A program made the translations under genes and the position numbers. From positions 1-60,781 of the forward strand of contig JAOTXY010000013.1 of the NCBI GenBank assembly GCA_029862125.1: a stretch of 60,781 nucleotides of DNA. The letters are read 5' to 3'. Below are positions 43,713 to 52,999 of the stretch, piece by piece. Within the stretch, counting starts at the first letter, position 1. Every line of letters starts with the position of its first letter. The stretch comes from Gammaproteobacteria bacterium (GTDB lineage Bacteria > Pseudomonadota > Gammaproteobacteria > GCA-001735895). The notes below the pieces were generated by a model. That model saw nothing but the letters and a program-made list of their open reading frames with translations, was not told the DNA's origin and searched no databases.

Positions 43713-45314
43713 TTAAGCGAACCACCAGCGTTCGACATTCTTGTTTCCGTCGAATTCCCAGTTACCGGCAACTTGCTCGTCGTGTCCTATTTTCTTGCTG
43801 ACTGCATGAATGTAGTTGGCAAACATCGGAATCAACGCGCCACCATCGTCGCTAAGGATTTGCTGGGTCTCGTAGTACATCGCGCGACGTTTTTCGTTGT
43901 CGAGTTCCGAGCGAGCCTCGATGACCAGTTTGTTGAAACGATCGGCGGCGGCCCCGGTTCTCCAGTTGGTATCGTTCCACTCGCTGTCATTCACGTATGC
44001 ACTGGAGTACATCCAGTCCACGGTTGGACGACCACCCCAGTAACAGGCGCACCAGGGCTTCTTGTTCCAGACATTCGACCAGTAACCGTCCTTGGGTTCT
44101 CGCACCACGTTGACGTTGAGACCAGCCTTTGCTGCGGAATCCTTGATCAGCAGGGCCGCATCGACAGCGCCAGAGAAAGCGGCTTCAGAAGTGCTGAGAT
44201 CCAGAGCGCCTTCGAACCCAGATTTCTTGAGGTGGTGCTTGGCCTTATCAGGATCATACATACGTTGCGGCATCTCACCGTTGTGGAAGGGCTGCGAACT
44301 TGAAATCGGGTGGTCGTTACCCATCGCGCCGTGTCCCAGCAGGATTTTCTTGACCAACTGCTCGCGATCGACCGAAAGCTTGACCGCCATGCGTAGATCG
44401 TAGTTATCGAAGGGAGGGGCATCGACACGCATCGGGAAGGTGTAGTGCAGGGTGCCTGTGGTTTCCAGGATCTTGAGACTGGGATTGCGGCTCAGTAAAT
44501 GTACGGTTTTCGGATCGACCCGGCCGATCGCATGCACCTCCTGGTTCATGATCGCATTCTGACGCGCCGTGGTATCAATCAGTGAAATCGTTTCGACTTC
44601 ATCGAAATGGGCGCGGCCCGACTTGAAGTAGTTTGGATTACGCTTGAATGTCGCACGTACGCCGGGCTCGAATTTCTCGATGATATAGCCGCCGGTACCG
44701 AAACCTGACTGCCAGTCCATTTCCCCGTTGAATTCAGGGAGGATAGCAAAGTGGTAATCGCTCATCAGAAACGGGAAGTCTGCATTTCCCGCATTGAGTT
44801 TAACGGTAACTTCATGCGAACCGGTTTTCTTGATGCTTTCGACTGGGGTAAGCAGCGCCTTGACTGCCGACTGTGAATCCTCTCCGCGGTGGTGGTTCAA
44901 CGAAGCTAGCACGTCGTCGGCGGTCAAAGATTTACCATTATGGAATTCGACGCCTTTACGAAGTCTGAAGACCCAGGTTTTGGCATCTTTGCTGGCTTCA
45001 AAGCTTTCCGCCAGTTCGGGCACTAACTGCCCGGTATTATCTACTTCGAATAGATGGTTGGAGTAGGTGAAAACAACATTTTGTGAAAAGCCGTTTTCAT
45101 TGGTTGCCGGGTCCAGGTTGTCGGTGGTCGAACCGTGCGCAGTGCCCTGCACGAATTTGCCACCTTTTTTTGGCATCGCCGCTTGCACGGATTGTGAAAG
45201 CAGGGTTGCGGCAAAAGGTGCTGCGAGGCCCAGGGCGCCGGCGCGCTTGATAAATTCACGCCGATCGAGTTTTCCCTCTCTCGCCGCTTTTTCGAGATCT
45301 TTGATGTCCGCCAT
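43713..45314 (-). CDS. Tat-exported family 5 substrate-binding protein, importer A
   Basis: SBP_bac_5 protein of 533 residues. Twin arginines at 18-19 in DRREFIKRAG followed by a hydrophobic stretch and ATLLSQSVQA indicate Tat export. Typical family 5 phrases are VPELAESFEASKDAKTWVFRLRKG split around residue 80 and LTADDVLASLNHH. The ligand could be a dipeptide, opine or another amide; not decidable. First gene of operon A and divergent from a CoA-transferase gene. Confidence 0.93.
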   Translation of the reverse strand: MADIKDLEKAAREGKLDRREFIKRAGALGLAAPFAATLLSQSVQAAMPKKGGKFVQGTAHGSTTDNLDPATNENGFSQNVVFTYSNHLFEVDNTGQLVPELAESFEASKDAKTWVFRLRKGVEFHNGKSLTADDVLASLNHHRGEDSQSAVKALLTPVESIKKTGSHEVTVKLNAGNADFPFLMSDYHFAILPEFNGEMDWQSGFGTGGYIIEKFEPGVRATFKRNPNYFKSGRAHFDEVETISLIDTTARQNAIMNQEVHAIGRVDPKTVHLLSRNPSLKILETTGTLHYTFPMRVDAPPFDNYDLRMAVKLSVDREQLVKKILLGHGAMGNDHPISSSQPFHNGEMPQRMYDPDKAKHHLKKSGFEGALDLSTSEAAFSGAVDAALLIKDSAAKAGLNVNVVREPKDGYWSNVWNKKPWCACYWGGRPTVDWMYSSAYVNDSEWNDTNWRTGAAADRFNKLVIEARSELDNEKRRAMYYETQQILSDDGGALIPMFANYIHAVSKKIGHDEQVAGNWEFDGNKNVERWWFA

Positions 45315-45337
45315 TGGTTATTTCCTCAAGGTTGGTT

Positions 45338-45356
45338 GTATTAATACTCAGGTATT
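45338..45356. promoter_or_regulatory. array of GTATT half-sites upstream of importer A
   Basis: GTATTAATAC (a perfect 10-base palindrome) followed by TCAG and another GTATT, so AATAC/GTATT pairs twice in different registers. It lies 23 to 42 bases upstream of the binding protein ATG. Possible operator; no regulator gene is adjacent. Confidence 0.35.
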
Positions 45357-45540
45357 ATATTTTTCCTGATGTTACGTCTATTACGTGATTTTATGAAAGG
45401 CTTGATATATAACGTCTTCGTGCGAATGTTTTAACATGAATCGGGTAGTAATATCAATTCATTGAACCGCCATTATCGAATAATCGAATAGCCAGTGAGC
45501 ATAATGAGAATGTTGGGTAAAACTTTTCGAGGTCATTTAA

Positions 45541-46728
45541 TTGCGACCATTTGAAGGCATTCGGGTACTCGATTTTACCCATGTTTATGCTGGTCCGTTT
45601 GCGACCTTTCAACTGGCCGTGATGGGGGCAGAGGTCATCAAGATCGAAGCACCCGGTAAACCCGACCAGATACGACTTGAAGGTGTTGATGAGGCACTCA
45701 ATGAACAGGGCCTCGGCACCAGCTACGTCTTTAACAACCAGGGCAAAAAGGCAATCAGTCTCAATCTTAATAGCGACGAGGGCCGCCAGATCGCGGTGCA
45801 GTTGATCGAAAGTGCCGATGTGCTGGTAGAAAACTACCCTGGAACGATGGAAAAATACAGGCTTGGACCCGAACAGGCGCGGGCAATTAATCCGCTACTG
45901 ATCTATTGCGAAATGACCGGATTTGGGCAGAATAATCCGTTTGCCGGCCGGCCAGCCTATGACCCGGTGATCCAGGCCGCGAGCGGCATGATGTCGTTAA
46001 ACGGTACCGCGGATCAAGAGTTTCTAAGGGTTGGCCCACCGTTGATTGATTATGGCATGGGTGCGCAAACCGCTTTTGCCATTGCGAGCGCGTTGTTCCA
46101 ACGCAACTTGAGCGGCAAAGGCCAGGTGATCGAGGCCAACATGCTTGATGCAGCCCTGGTCATGATGTCACCACTGGTTGCCAATGCCATTCATGCCGGA
46201 AAAACCGAGCAGCGTACCGGCAACGTGCAAATAGACCGACCAGGGTACGGGGTCTATCCCTGTCACGATGATAATCTTATGATCGGTGCCTTCACGCTGG
46301 AACATCATCGCAAACTGTTTAATGTGCTTGCACTGCAAGAAATTATTGAAATACCGGAAGATTTTGATCGTCAGTGGGTACGAGACAATGGTCCGCAGTT
46401 GCGTGAGAAAATGTTGCAATGCCTCGCGCATAAAAGTGCTGCTGAATGGGAAATGGTACTCAATAACGCCGATGTGCCGGCTGCAAGGGTCAGGGATTTA
46501 CACGAAATGCTGGAACAGGAGCAGGGGCAGCGAGCGCTGCATAGCCAGTTTGAGCGGGTACCCGACAAGCCTTACACCGCCCCGATTGCGGCATTTCATT
46601 TTGCTGAACATGGCCCGCACCTTGATCAACATTGCGCGCAGCACGGCGAAGACAATGCGACTGTACTTGCCGAGCTGGGCTACGATGACAATGCGATCGC
46701 CGCGCTCGCCGATAAGGGTGTGATTTAA
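45541..46728 (+). CDS. CaiB/BaiF-family CoA-transferase (type III), copy 2
   Basis: Class III CoA-transferase of 395 residues. LDFTHVYAGPFAT and GAEVIKIEAP open the fold and the catalytic Asp170 lies in PLIDYGMGAQTA. Starts with TTG, supported by GAGGT seven bases upstream. Single gene divergent from importer A and followed by the convergent DUF3461 gene. It may activate or transfer CoA to an acid imported or released by the neighbouring systems; substrate unknown. Confidence 0.92.
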   Translation: MRPFEGIRVLDFTHVYAGPFATFQLAVMGAEVIKIEAPGKPDQIRLEGVDEALNEQGLGTSYVFNNQGKKAISLNLNSDEGRQIAVQLIESADVLVENYPGTMEKYRLGPEQARAINPLLIYCEMTGFGQNNPFAGRPAYDPVIQAASGMMSLNGTADQEFLRVGPPLIDYGMGAQTAFAIASALFQRNLSGKGQVIEANMLDAALVMMSPLVANAIHAGKTEQRTGNVQIDRPGYGVYPCHDDNLMIGAFTLEHHRKLFNVLALQEIIEIPEDFDRQWVRDNGPQLREKMLQCLAHKSAAEWEMVLNNADVPAARVRDLHEMLEQEQGQRALHSQFERVPDKPYTAPIAAFHFAEHGPHLDQHCAQHGEDNATVLAELGYDDNAIAALADKGVI

Positions 46729-46775
46729 AATTCTGACGCCCGGGTCAGAGGCGCCGTGAATCGAGGGTATCTAAA

Positions 46776-47159
46776 CTAGAGCTTGTCGAGAAGCGCTTGT
46801 ATGTACTGTGACCGCAGCGCGATATCTTCTTCCAGGTGCTTGATTTCTTCCTTAATCATCGCCACCAGGTCCTGTCCCTTGTCACGGGCTGCCTTGAGTT
46901 CCTCGAGTTCGTGCAGGGCTTCCCTGAATGCCGGCGAGCTTTCAAACAGCGTCTCGGTCTGCCGGGTACCGCTATCGACCAGCACCGATTTCTTGATCTG
47001 TGGGAACTTGTAGCGTTTACTGACCGGCAGTAATGAGCCTTTCTTACGATCATAAATAATACGCAGGATATCGGTACGTCCCACCGTGTAAATCGCGAAC
47101 TTTTCAATTTCCTCGGGATGTTTAATTCCCATTTCGGTCAGTTTTGGATAGTCGCTCAT
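46776..47159 (-). CDS. DUF3461 / UPF0325 (YaeH-like) protein
   Basis: Protein of 127 residues opening with SDYPKLTEMGIKHPEEI and DILRIIYDRKKGSLLP, phrases of the DUF3461/UPF0325 family restricted mainly to gammaproteobacteria. The C-terminal half is a predicted coiled coil (about 75-127). Function unknown. It lies 20 bases downstream of the importer B ATPase on the same strand and may be read with that operon. Confidence 0.88.
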   Translation of the reverse strand: MSDYPKLTEMGIKHPEEIEKFAIYTVGRTDILRIIYDRKKGSLLPVSKRYKFPQIKKSVLVDSGTRQTETLFESSPAFREALHELEELKAARDKGQDLVAMIKEEIKHLEEDIALRSQYIQALLDKL

Positions 47160-47180
47160 ATTTTGTTAATCCTGAGTTGG

Positions 47181-49091
47181 TTATGGGACGTGGACCTGCG
47201 GGTCTTCCTGGCCGAGCTTTTCGTAACCGAGCAAGATCTTTTGCGCATCGGCTTCGGCTTCCTGTAACTGCTCGAGGGTCAAGTGACAGGAAATTTCGTG
47301 ACCGTTCTCGAGCTCCAGTGTTGGTGGTGTCTTCAGTTCACAGGTGCCGTCGATGGCGAGCGGACAGCGATTGTAGAAAGGACAACCTTTTGCGGTAATT
47401 TCGACACCTCGCGCGATACCTACCGCCATCTCGCGTTTCTTCATCGTGTCCTCGAGCCAGCCGATACGCATCTCTGGCACAGAGCTGATCAACAGGCGGG
47501 TGTAGGGATGAAAGGGGGGTTCGAGGACCTCGTCGGTGGGTCCCTGTTCGACCACGCGTCCGGCGTAGAGCACGACGATTTCATCGGCAAAAGAGGCAAC
47601 CGTCGACAGGTCGTGACTGATGAAGACAAACGAGACACCGGTCTTGTCACGCAGCGCAGTCAATAACTTGATGACGTTAGCCCCAACGATGCTGTCGAGC
47701 GCCGAGGTGACCTCGTCACAGAGCATGACCTCGGGGTTTGCCGCGAGTGAACGCGCCAGGTTGATGCGCTGTTTCTGACCACCAGAAAGTTCGGATGGAT
47801 AGCGGCTCGCAAAGGCAGCCGGTAATTCGACTAAATCCAGAATCTCGGCCACCTTGGCATGTTTTTCCTTGCCTGTGAGCCCATGGTAAAACTCGAGCGG
47901 TCGGCCGATGATATTGCCGATCAGCTGTTTTGGATTGAGCGCGGTATCGGCCATCTGGAACACGAATTGCACTTTCTGCAATTCAGATAACTTGCGATCG
48001 TGCAAGTCACCTTCAAGTTTTTTACCGTCGAGAATGATGTCGCCGCGGGCCGGCGGCAACATGCCGGCCATGACACGGGCCAGTGTCGACTTTCCACAGC
48101 CCGATTCGCCGATAACCCCGACCACATGGCCATTTCTGACGCTGACATTAATATCCTTGAGGATTGGTATCACGGGCTCCCCGTCGACGATACCGCCGTA
48201 GCCTGCGGTCATTTCCTTGACCTCGATATTGTCGATATCGCGATGATGTTCGTGGGTTAGCTCGACCCCCTGGCCGGCTTCGGGTATCGGTCGCACGGCT
48301 TCCATCAGGCGCTTGGTATAGGCGTGGGATGGATTATTGATGATTTGATCGGCGGAACCCTGTTCCATGATTTCGCCGCTGTAGAGCACGACGATGTGGT
48401 CTGCAACCTGGGCCACCACCGCGAGGTCATGCGTGACGTAAACCGCGGCCGAGTTTTCTTCGCGGATGACCTTTTTGAATGCCTTCAGGACTTCGATTTG
48501 AGTGGTGACATCGAGCGCCGTGGTGGGCTCGTCGAGCACCATCAGGTCGGGTTTGCCACAGAGCGCCATGGCCGCCATCAAACGCTGCAACTGACCACCC
48601 GACACCTGGTGCGGGTAACGGAATCCAATGCGATCAGCATCGGGCAATTCCAGTGCATGGTAGAGTTCGATTGCTCGATCGTTAGCCTGTTCCTGCGTCA
48701 GGCGGCCATGCAATACTGCCGCTTCAGTGACCTGTTCGTTGATCGTAATCGCCGGATTGAATGTTGCAGCGGCGCTTTGCGCGAGATAAGCGACGTTGCC
48801 GCCGCGAAGGTCACGTTGCTGCACCGCCTGCATCGTTAGCACATCCTGCCCAAAGAGCTGACACTCGCCGCCCGTAAAATGCAGGCCCGGCTTGGTATAA
48901 GCCAACGTCGCCAGCGATATGGTGGTTTTACCGGAACCGGACTCGCCGATCAGGGCAACTACTTCACCCTTATGAATATCGAAACTGACGCCTTTGACAA
49001 TGGGAACTTCTTCGCCTTCATCGTTATAGGCACTGATTCGCAGATCTTTGACTTCGAATAGTTTTTCCTTTGTCATATCATTATGTCCCAT
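47181..49091 (-). CDS. fused double ATPase of peptide/opine-type ABC importer B
   Basis: DppD-DppF-type fusion of about 636 residues. Walker A motifs are GESGSGKTT and GESGCGKST, signatures VSGGQLQR and LSGGQKQR. A C-terminal extension holds CPFYNRCPLAIDGTC and later ISCHL, the cysteine cluster of the oligopeptide-transporter C-terminal domain; it is absent from the paralogue at 39993. ATG 49091 lies four bases after the DppC-type stop; the frame extends upstream only by overlapping that gene. Last transporter gene of operon B. Confidence 0.93.
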   Translation of the reverse strand: MGHNDMTKEKLFEVKDLRISAYNDEGEEVPIVKGVSFDIHKGEVVALIGESGSGKTTISLATLAYTKPGLHFTGGECQLFGQDVLTMQAVQQRDLRGGNVAYLAQSAAATFNPAITINEQVTEAAVLHGRLTQEQANDRAIELYHALELPDADRIGFRYPHQVSGGQLQRLMAAMALCGKPDLMVLDEPTTALDVTTQIEVLKAFKKVIREENSAAVYVTHDLAVVAQVADHIVVLYSGEIMEQGSADQIINNPSHAYTKRLMEAVRPIPEAGQGVELTHEHHRDIDNIEVKEMTAGYGGIVDGEPVIPILKDINVSVRNGHVVGVIGESGCGKSTLARVMAGMLPPARGDIILDGKKLEGDLHDRKLSELQKVQFVFQMADTALNPKQLIGNIIGRPLEFYHGLTGKEKHAKVAEILDLVELPAAFASRYPSELSGGQKQRINLARSLAANPEVMLCDEVTSALDSIVGANVIKLLTALRDKTGVSFVFISHDLSTVASFADEIVVLYAGRVVEQGPTDEVLEPPFHPYTRLLISSVPEMRIGWLEDTMKKREMAVGIARGVEITAKGCPFYNRCPLAIDGTCELKTPPTLELENGHEISCHLTLEQLQEAEADAQKILLGYEKLGQEDPQVHVP

Positions 49092-49095
49092 CGTG

Positions 49096-50025
49096 TTACA
49101 CCATTTTCTTCGCGAGGCTGCCGCCGGACTTGGCGGAAATATCATCGACGATCAGGTTGATCGCGATAGTGAAGGAAGCGATTGCGAGCGCTGGCCAGAT
49201 TGCGGCATAGGAGCCGTAAGTGAGACCCTGCAGGTTTTCGCGCACCATGCTGCCCCAGTCGGCGGCAGGTGGCTGTACGCCGAGGCCAAGAAAGCTCAGG
49301 CTCGAAATGAACAGCACCACGAACACCAGGCGCAGGCCGAAATCAGTAGCCAGCGGCATCGCCGCGTTCGGTAACACCTCGGCACGGATTATCCACCAGA
49401 CTCCTTCCCCGCGGGTGGCCGCGGCCTCGACGTAATCCTGCACCATGATATCCTGTCCCAGCGCCCGTGCGATGCGGAATACGCTGGTCGCATAGATCAC
49501 CGCCGCGGTACCGATGAGTATTGGTATCGAGGAGCCCAGCGCGGCGATGACGATCAAGCCCAGCATGATCGTCGGCAGCGCGAGTATCGCGTCGTTGACC
49601 CGACTTATTCCCATGTCGATCCAGCCGCCTTTCACGGCAGCCAGAATACCCAGCGTTATGCCCATCAGGTAGGCCAGCAGCGTTGCCGCCAGTGAAATAC
49701 CGATGGTATTGCGCGCGCCATAAAGAACGCGCGACAGGGTATCCCGGCTGAGATAGTCGGTGCCGAGGTAGAAGTAGCCGTATTCGCCCGGGCCAGCAGG
49801 CAGGAAGCTGTCATCACCGTCCATATCCATCTCGTGGAAAGGCGCTATGCTCGGTCCGACAACGCAAATGATGAGCCAGAATGCGACCACGGCGCAGGAT
49901 ACATAACCGATCCAGGTTAGTCTGAATTTTCGTTTTGGCGGCGCATCGGGTAACTCGGCAAACGCATCCAGTTTAGCGAGGACTTCTTGTTCAGCTTCTT
50001 TATTTACTATTTGATCTGTCATCAA
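49096..50025 (-). CDS. DppC-type ABC permease, importer B
   Basis: Permease of 309 residues, same layout as its counterpart in importer A: long cytosolic N-terminus, FYLGTDYLSRDTLSRVLYGA, an EAA loop DYVEAAATRGEGVWWII and LSFLGLGVQPP. Starts 14 bases after the DppB-type gene. Confidence 0.93.
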   Translation of the reverse strand: MMTDQIVNKEAEQEVLAKLDAFAELPDAPPKRKFRLTWIGYVSCAVVAFWLIICVVGPSIAPFHEMDMDGDDSFLPAGPGEYGYFYLGTDYLSRDTLSRVLYGARNTIGISLAATLLAYLMGITLGILAAVKGGWIDMGISRVNDAILALPTIMLGLIVIAALGSSIPILIGTAAVIYATSVFRIARALGQDIMVQDYVEAAATRGEGVWWIIRAEVLPNAAMPLATDFGLRLVFVVLFISSLSFLGLGVQPPAADWGSMVRENLQGLTYGSYAAIWPALAIASFTIAINLIVDDISAKSGGSLAKKMV

Positions 50026-50039
50026 TATATCCCCTCAAA

Positions 50040-50990
50040 CTACTTCGGATTGCGCAAACGCGGGTTGGAAAGAATCGAGCCGACATCCGCAATCAGAATC
50101 AGGATTACGTAGGTGCCGCAGAAAATCATCGCACAGGCTTGTACCAACGGCAGATCCCTGGTCTGCACGCCATCGATCATCAATTTCGCGAGACCAGGGT
50201 AGGCGAAGATGGTTTCGACGATGACCACGCCACTGACGAGATAGGCCAGGTTCAGGGCGATAACGTTTATGATTGGTCCGATCGCATTGAAGAACGCATG
50301 GCGCAGAATAATGCGGCCTCGCGGTACGCCCTTCAGAATCGCCATTTCGATATAGGGGGAACTCATGACGTTAAGAATACCCGCGCGCGTCATGCGGATC
50401 ATTTGCGCGGAGACCACGATGACGAGCGTGATCAGCGGCATCGCCAGCGCCTTCATGAGCTCGAAGAAGGTTTCTTCACCGGTCATGTAGGCCGTCGACG
50501 GCAGCCAGTGTAGTTCCACGGCGAGGATCAGCACTGCCACCGTGGCAATAAAAAATTCTGGTACCGAGATCAGGCTCAGGGTGCCAAAGGTGACGAGGCG
50601 ATCGAGCCAGGTACCGGGGTGCATCGCGGCCCACAAGCCCAGCGCGATAGATATCGGGATCGATATCAATGCCACGAAACCAGCCATCATCATGGTGTTA
50701 CCGAAGCGGCCGCCGATCAAGCTTGAGATGGTCGCACCGCCTGCCTTGGAGATACCTAAATCGCCTGTCATCATGTTACCGAGCCAGGAGAAATAACGGA
50801 TATATCCGGGTTGATCCAGACCGAGTTGGGCTCGTAGTGCTGCCAGTGTTTCCGGCGTTGCACTTTGCCCGAGAACGATTTGGGCCACGTCCCCGGGTAA
50901 AATACTGGTCGCAATAAATACGATAATGGAAACCACGATTAAGGTAGCGAAACCGATGCCGATTCGCTGCATGACCATTCGCGTCATCAT
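50040..50990 (-). CDS. DppB-type ABC permease, importer B
   Basis: Permease of 316 residues with about six transmembrane helices, LPGDVAQIVLGQSATPETLAA in the first periplasmic loop and an EAA loop AILKGVPRGRIILRHAFFNA. Separated from the binding protein gene by a hairpin at 51030-51058. Confidence 0.93.
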   Translation of the reverse strand: MMTRMVMQRIGIGFATLIVVSIIVFIATSILPGDVAQIVLGQSATPETLAALRAQLGLDQPGYIRYFSWLGNMMTGDLGISKAGGATISSLIGGRFGNTMMMAGFVALISIPISIALGLWAAMHPGTWLDRLVTFGTLSLISVPEFFIATVAVLILAVELHWLPSTAYMTGEETFFELMKALAMPLITLVIVVSAQMIRMTRAGILNVMSSPYIEMAILKGVPRGRIILRHAFFNAIGPIINVIALNLAYLVSGVVIVETIFAYPGLAKLMIDGVQTRDLPLVQACAMIFCGTYVILILIADVGSILSNPRLRNPK

Positions 50991-51029
50991 TGGATACTTC
51001 CCCCTGTTAACTTTCTTTTATAACGAAAA

Positions 51030-51058
51030 AGGCCTGTATAAATTCTTTATACAGGCCT
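51030..51058 (-). terminator. rho-independent terminator between binding protein and permease genes, importer B
   Basis: A 13-bp stem (AGGCCTGTATAAA with its complement) closes a three-base loop; read on the minus strand it is followed by TTTTTCG. It lies just past the binding protein stop, so most transcripts probably end here and only read-through reaches the permeases. Confidence 0.85.
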
Positions 51059-51084
51059 CATTCGAACTACTTAGACTTCTCTTG

Positions 51085-52737
51085 TTACGCTAGCCAGATG
51101 AATTCAGGCCATTCGCAGGCGCCTAACTGACCCAGTGGTACCGTGGGCATGCCCATCACGTTATCGGCGATACCGTCGTTTATGTTCGAGAAGGCCGGGA
51201 TAACCATACCGCTACCATTATGGACTAGTGTTTGCATCTCGCAATACATGGCGTGACGCTTGGCAGGATCGGTCTCGGCTAGTGACTGTGCTAACAATTC
51301 GCCCATGCGCGCATTGTTCCAGAAAGTGTCGTTCCACGCGGCGCCGGGGCCGAATTGAATCCCCAATTGCGAGTTCGCGGTTGGCCGCATGTTCCATGTC
51401 ACCACGTTCAAGGGTTCTTTCATCCAGACTGCACCCCAATAACCGTCGGTCGGCACCTTTTTCAGTTTCAGGTTGAAGCCGATCTTCGCGCAGTTTGCCT
51501 GCGCGGTCAGGCAAATATCTTCGATACCGCCAGAGACCGGCGCGACGAAGAGTTCTGCTTCAGTATATCCCGATTTCTTGAAATGAAACTTGGCTTTATC
51601 GGGATCGTATTCACGTTGTGGCAACTCGGAACACCAGTCCTTGCCGTGCGCAGGACTGATTGGGGTGTCATTGCCTAGCGAGCCCTTGCCTTTTAGGATT
51701 CGTTTGACAATGCGTTTACGGTCCTGAATATACTGCATGCCCTTGACAAAATCGTCACTACTGCCGGGTTCGGAATTCTTCAGACAGCAGATACCCATTT
51801 GCAATGCTGCCGGGGTTGACAACAGCGTAACGCCTTTCGCGCTTTCGACCTGGCGGAACGAATTGGGTTCAAGCTGGGTCACCATGTCCATATCGCCCGA
51901 AATCAGCGCATTGACACGCGCCACCGGATCGGTGATCGCGGTAATTTCGCAGGCATCGAGGTTTGCGCCTTCACGCCAGTAGTTCTCGTTGCGCGTATGG
52001 ACCGACTTTACGCCTGGTTGGAAAGATTCCATTATATAAGGACCAGTACCATTTTGTTCTAGCGAACCATCCTCTTTTTGCGTGTATCCGGTCGTACCGT
52101 TCTTGACAATCTTAGTCTGGAACAGGCCGAGCAGAGTCGGCAAGTCGGCATTGGGCGATTCGAGGATCGCCTTGACTTCCATCGGCCCGGTTTTCTTCCA
52201 TTCCTTGACCGATGCCAGCACTGATTTGATAACCGAGGTTGAGTCTTCGCCCTGGTGACGTTTCATCGTGTAGACGACATCGTCAGCGGTAAGTTTCCCA
52301 CCATTGTGAAAGGTGACGCCGTCTCGAATCTTGAAGGTCCACTCGGTCGCATTGCCATTCGGTTCAAACGATTCTGCCAGCTCGGGTTGTGGACTCAGGT
52401 CATTGGCATGCTGGATCAAGCTGTTATAGGTTGCGCGACCGCGGGTATAGTCGATCGTAGAAGTAAATGTTGCCGGGTCGAGTTTGTCGTCCGGACCATG
52501 AAGGTTGGAAGACATGCGCACCGAGCCGCCTTTTTTCGGCGTTGCCGCAATTGCCGCTTTACCATTGAATAACAGGTGTTCTGCGGCGACCAGAGAGACG
52601 CCGGTGACCATGGATAATTTAAGAACTTCACGACGGGAGAAGCCGCCTTTTACCAGTTTTGCCACCAGATCCTTGTCGGACTGGGTCAAATCCTTGTAAT
52701 TGAGTTCGGATTTGGATTTATCGTCTTTCATTTTCAC
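51085..52737 (-). CDS. Tat-exported family 5 substrate-binding protein, importer B
   Basis: SBP_bac_5 protein of 550 residues. Its unusually long N-region ends in a twin-arginine motif at 35-36 (FSRREVLKLSM) followed by a hydrophobic stretch and GKAAIAA. Mature part has PELAESFEPNGNATEWTF and LTADDVVYTMKRHQG, as in the importer A protein, so the two are paralogues. Ligand unknown. First gene of operon B, divergent from an MFS gene. Confidence 0.93.
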   Translation of the reverse strand: MKMKDDKSKSELNYKDLTQSDKDLVAKLVKGGFSRREVLKLSMVTGVSLVAAEHLLFNGKAAIAATPKKGGSVRMSSNLHGPDDKLDPATFTSTIDYTRGRATYNSLIQHANDLSPQPELAESFEPNGNATEWTFKIRDGVTFHNGGKLTADDVVYTMKRHQGEDSTSVIKSVLASVKEWKKTGPMEVKAILESPNADLPTLLGLFQTKIVKNGTTGYTQKEDGSLEQNGTGPYIMESFQPGVKSVHTRNENYWREGANLDACEITAITDPVARVNALISGDMDMVTQLEPNSFRQVESAKGVTLLSTPAALQMGICCLKNSEPGSSDDFVKGMQYIQDRKRIVKRILKGKGSLGNDTPISPAHGKDWCSELPQREYDPDKAKFHFKKSGYTEAELFVAPVSGGIEDICLTAQANCAKIGFNLKLKKVPTDGYWGAVWMKEPLNVVTWNMRPTANSQLGIQFGPGAAWNDTFWNNARMGELLAQSLAETDPAKRHAMYCEMQTLVHNGSGMVIPAFSNINDGIADNVMGMPTVPLGQLGACEWPEFIWLA

Positions 52738-52999
52738 TCCTCGGGTTGGATGTCGCTTTTATTTTATCGGCATTTAATTAACGTAACATGAACCCACGCA
52801 TTCGCGTTTATTGTTTGAAGATCCTGATGGGAAACTTACGCATAAAACACTCTAACGTCCTCATAGGGTAAAACGAGTGCGATTTATTGTCAAAGACTGG
52901 CAGAATCGAAAAAATTTTGCATATACTAATCATTAGATGATCTCAGGGATTGATTGGTTTAGAGTAGCGACAATTAAAAACTTCACCTGCTGCTGACAC

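Noticed and set aside
46732..46749. TCTGAC/GTCAGA hairpin between the CoA-transferase and DUF3461 genes
   Set aside because: Only a 6-bp stem without a U tract; too weak to call a terminator.
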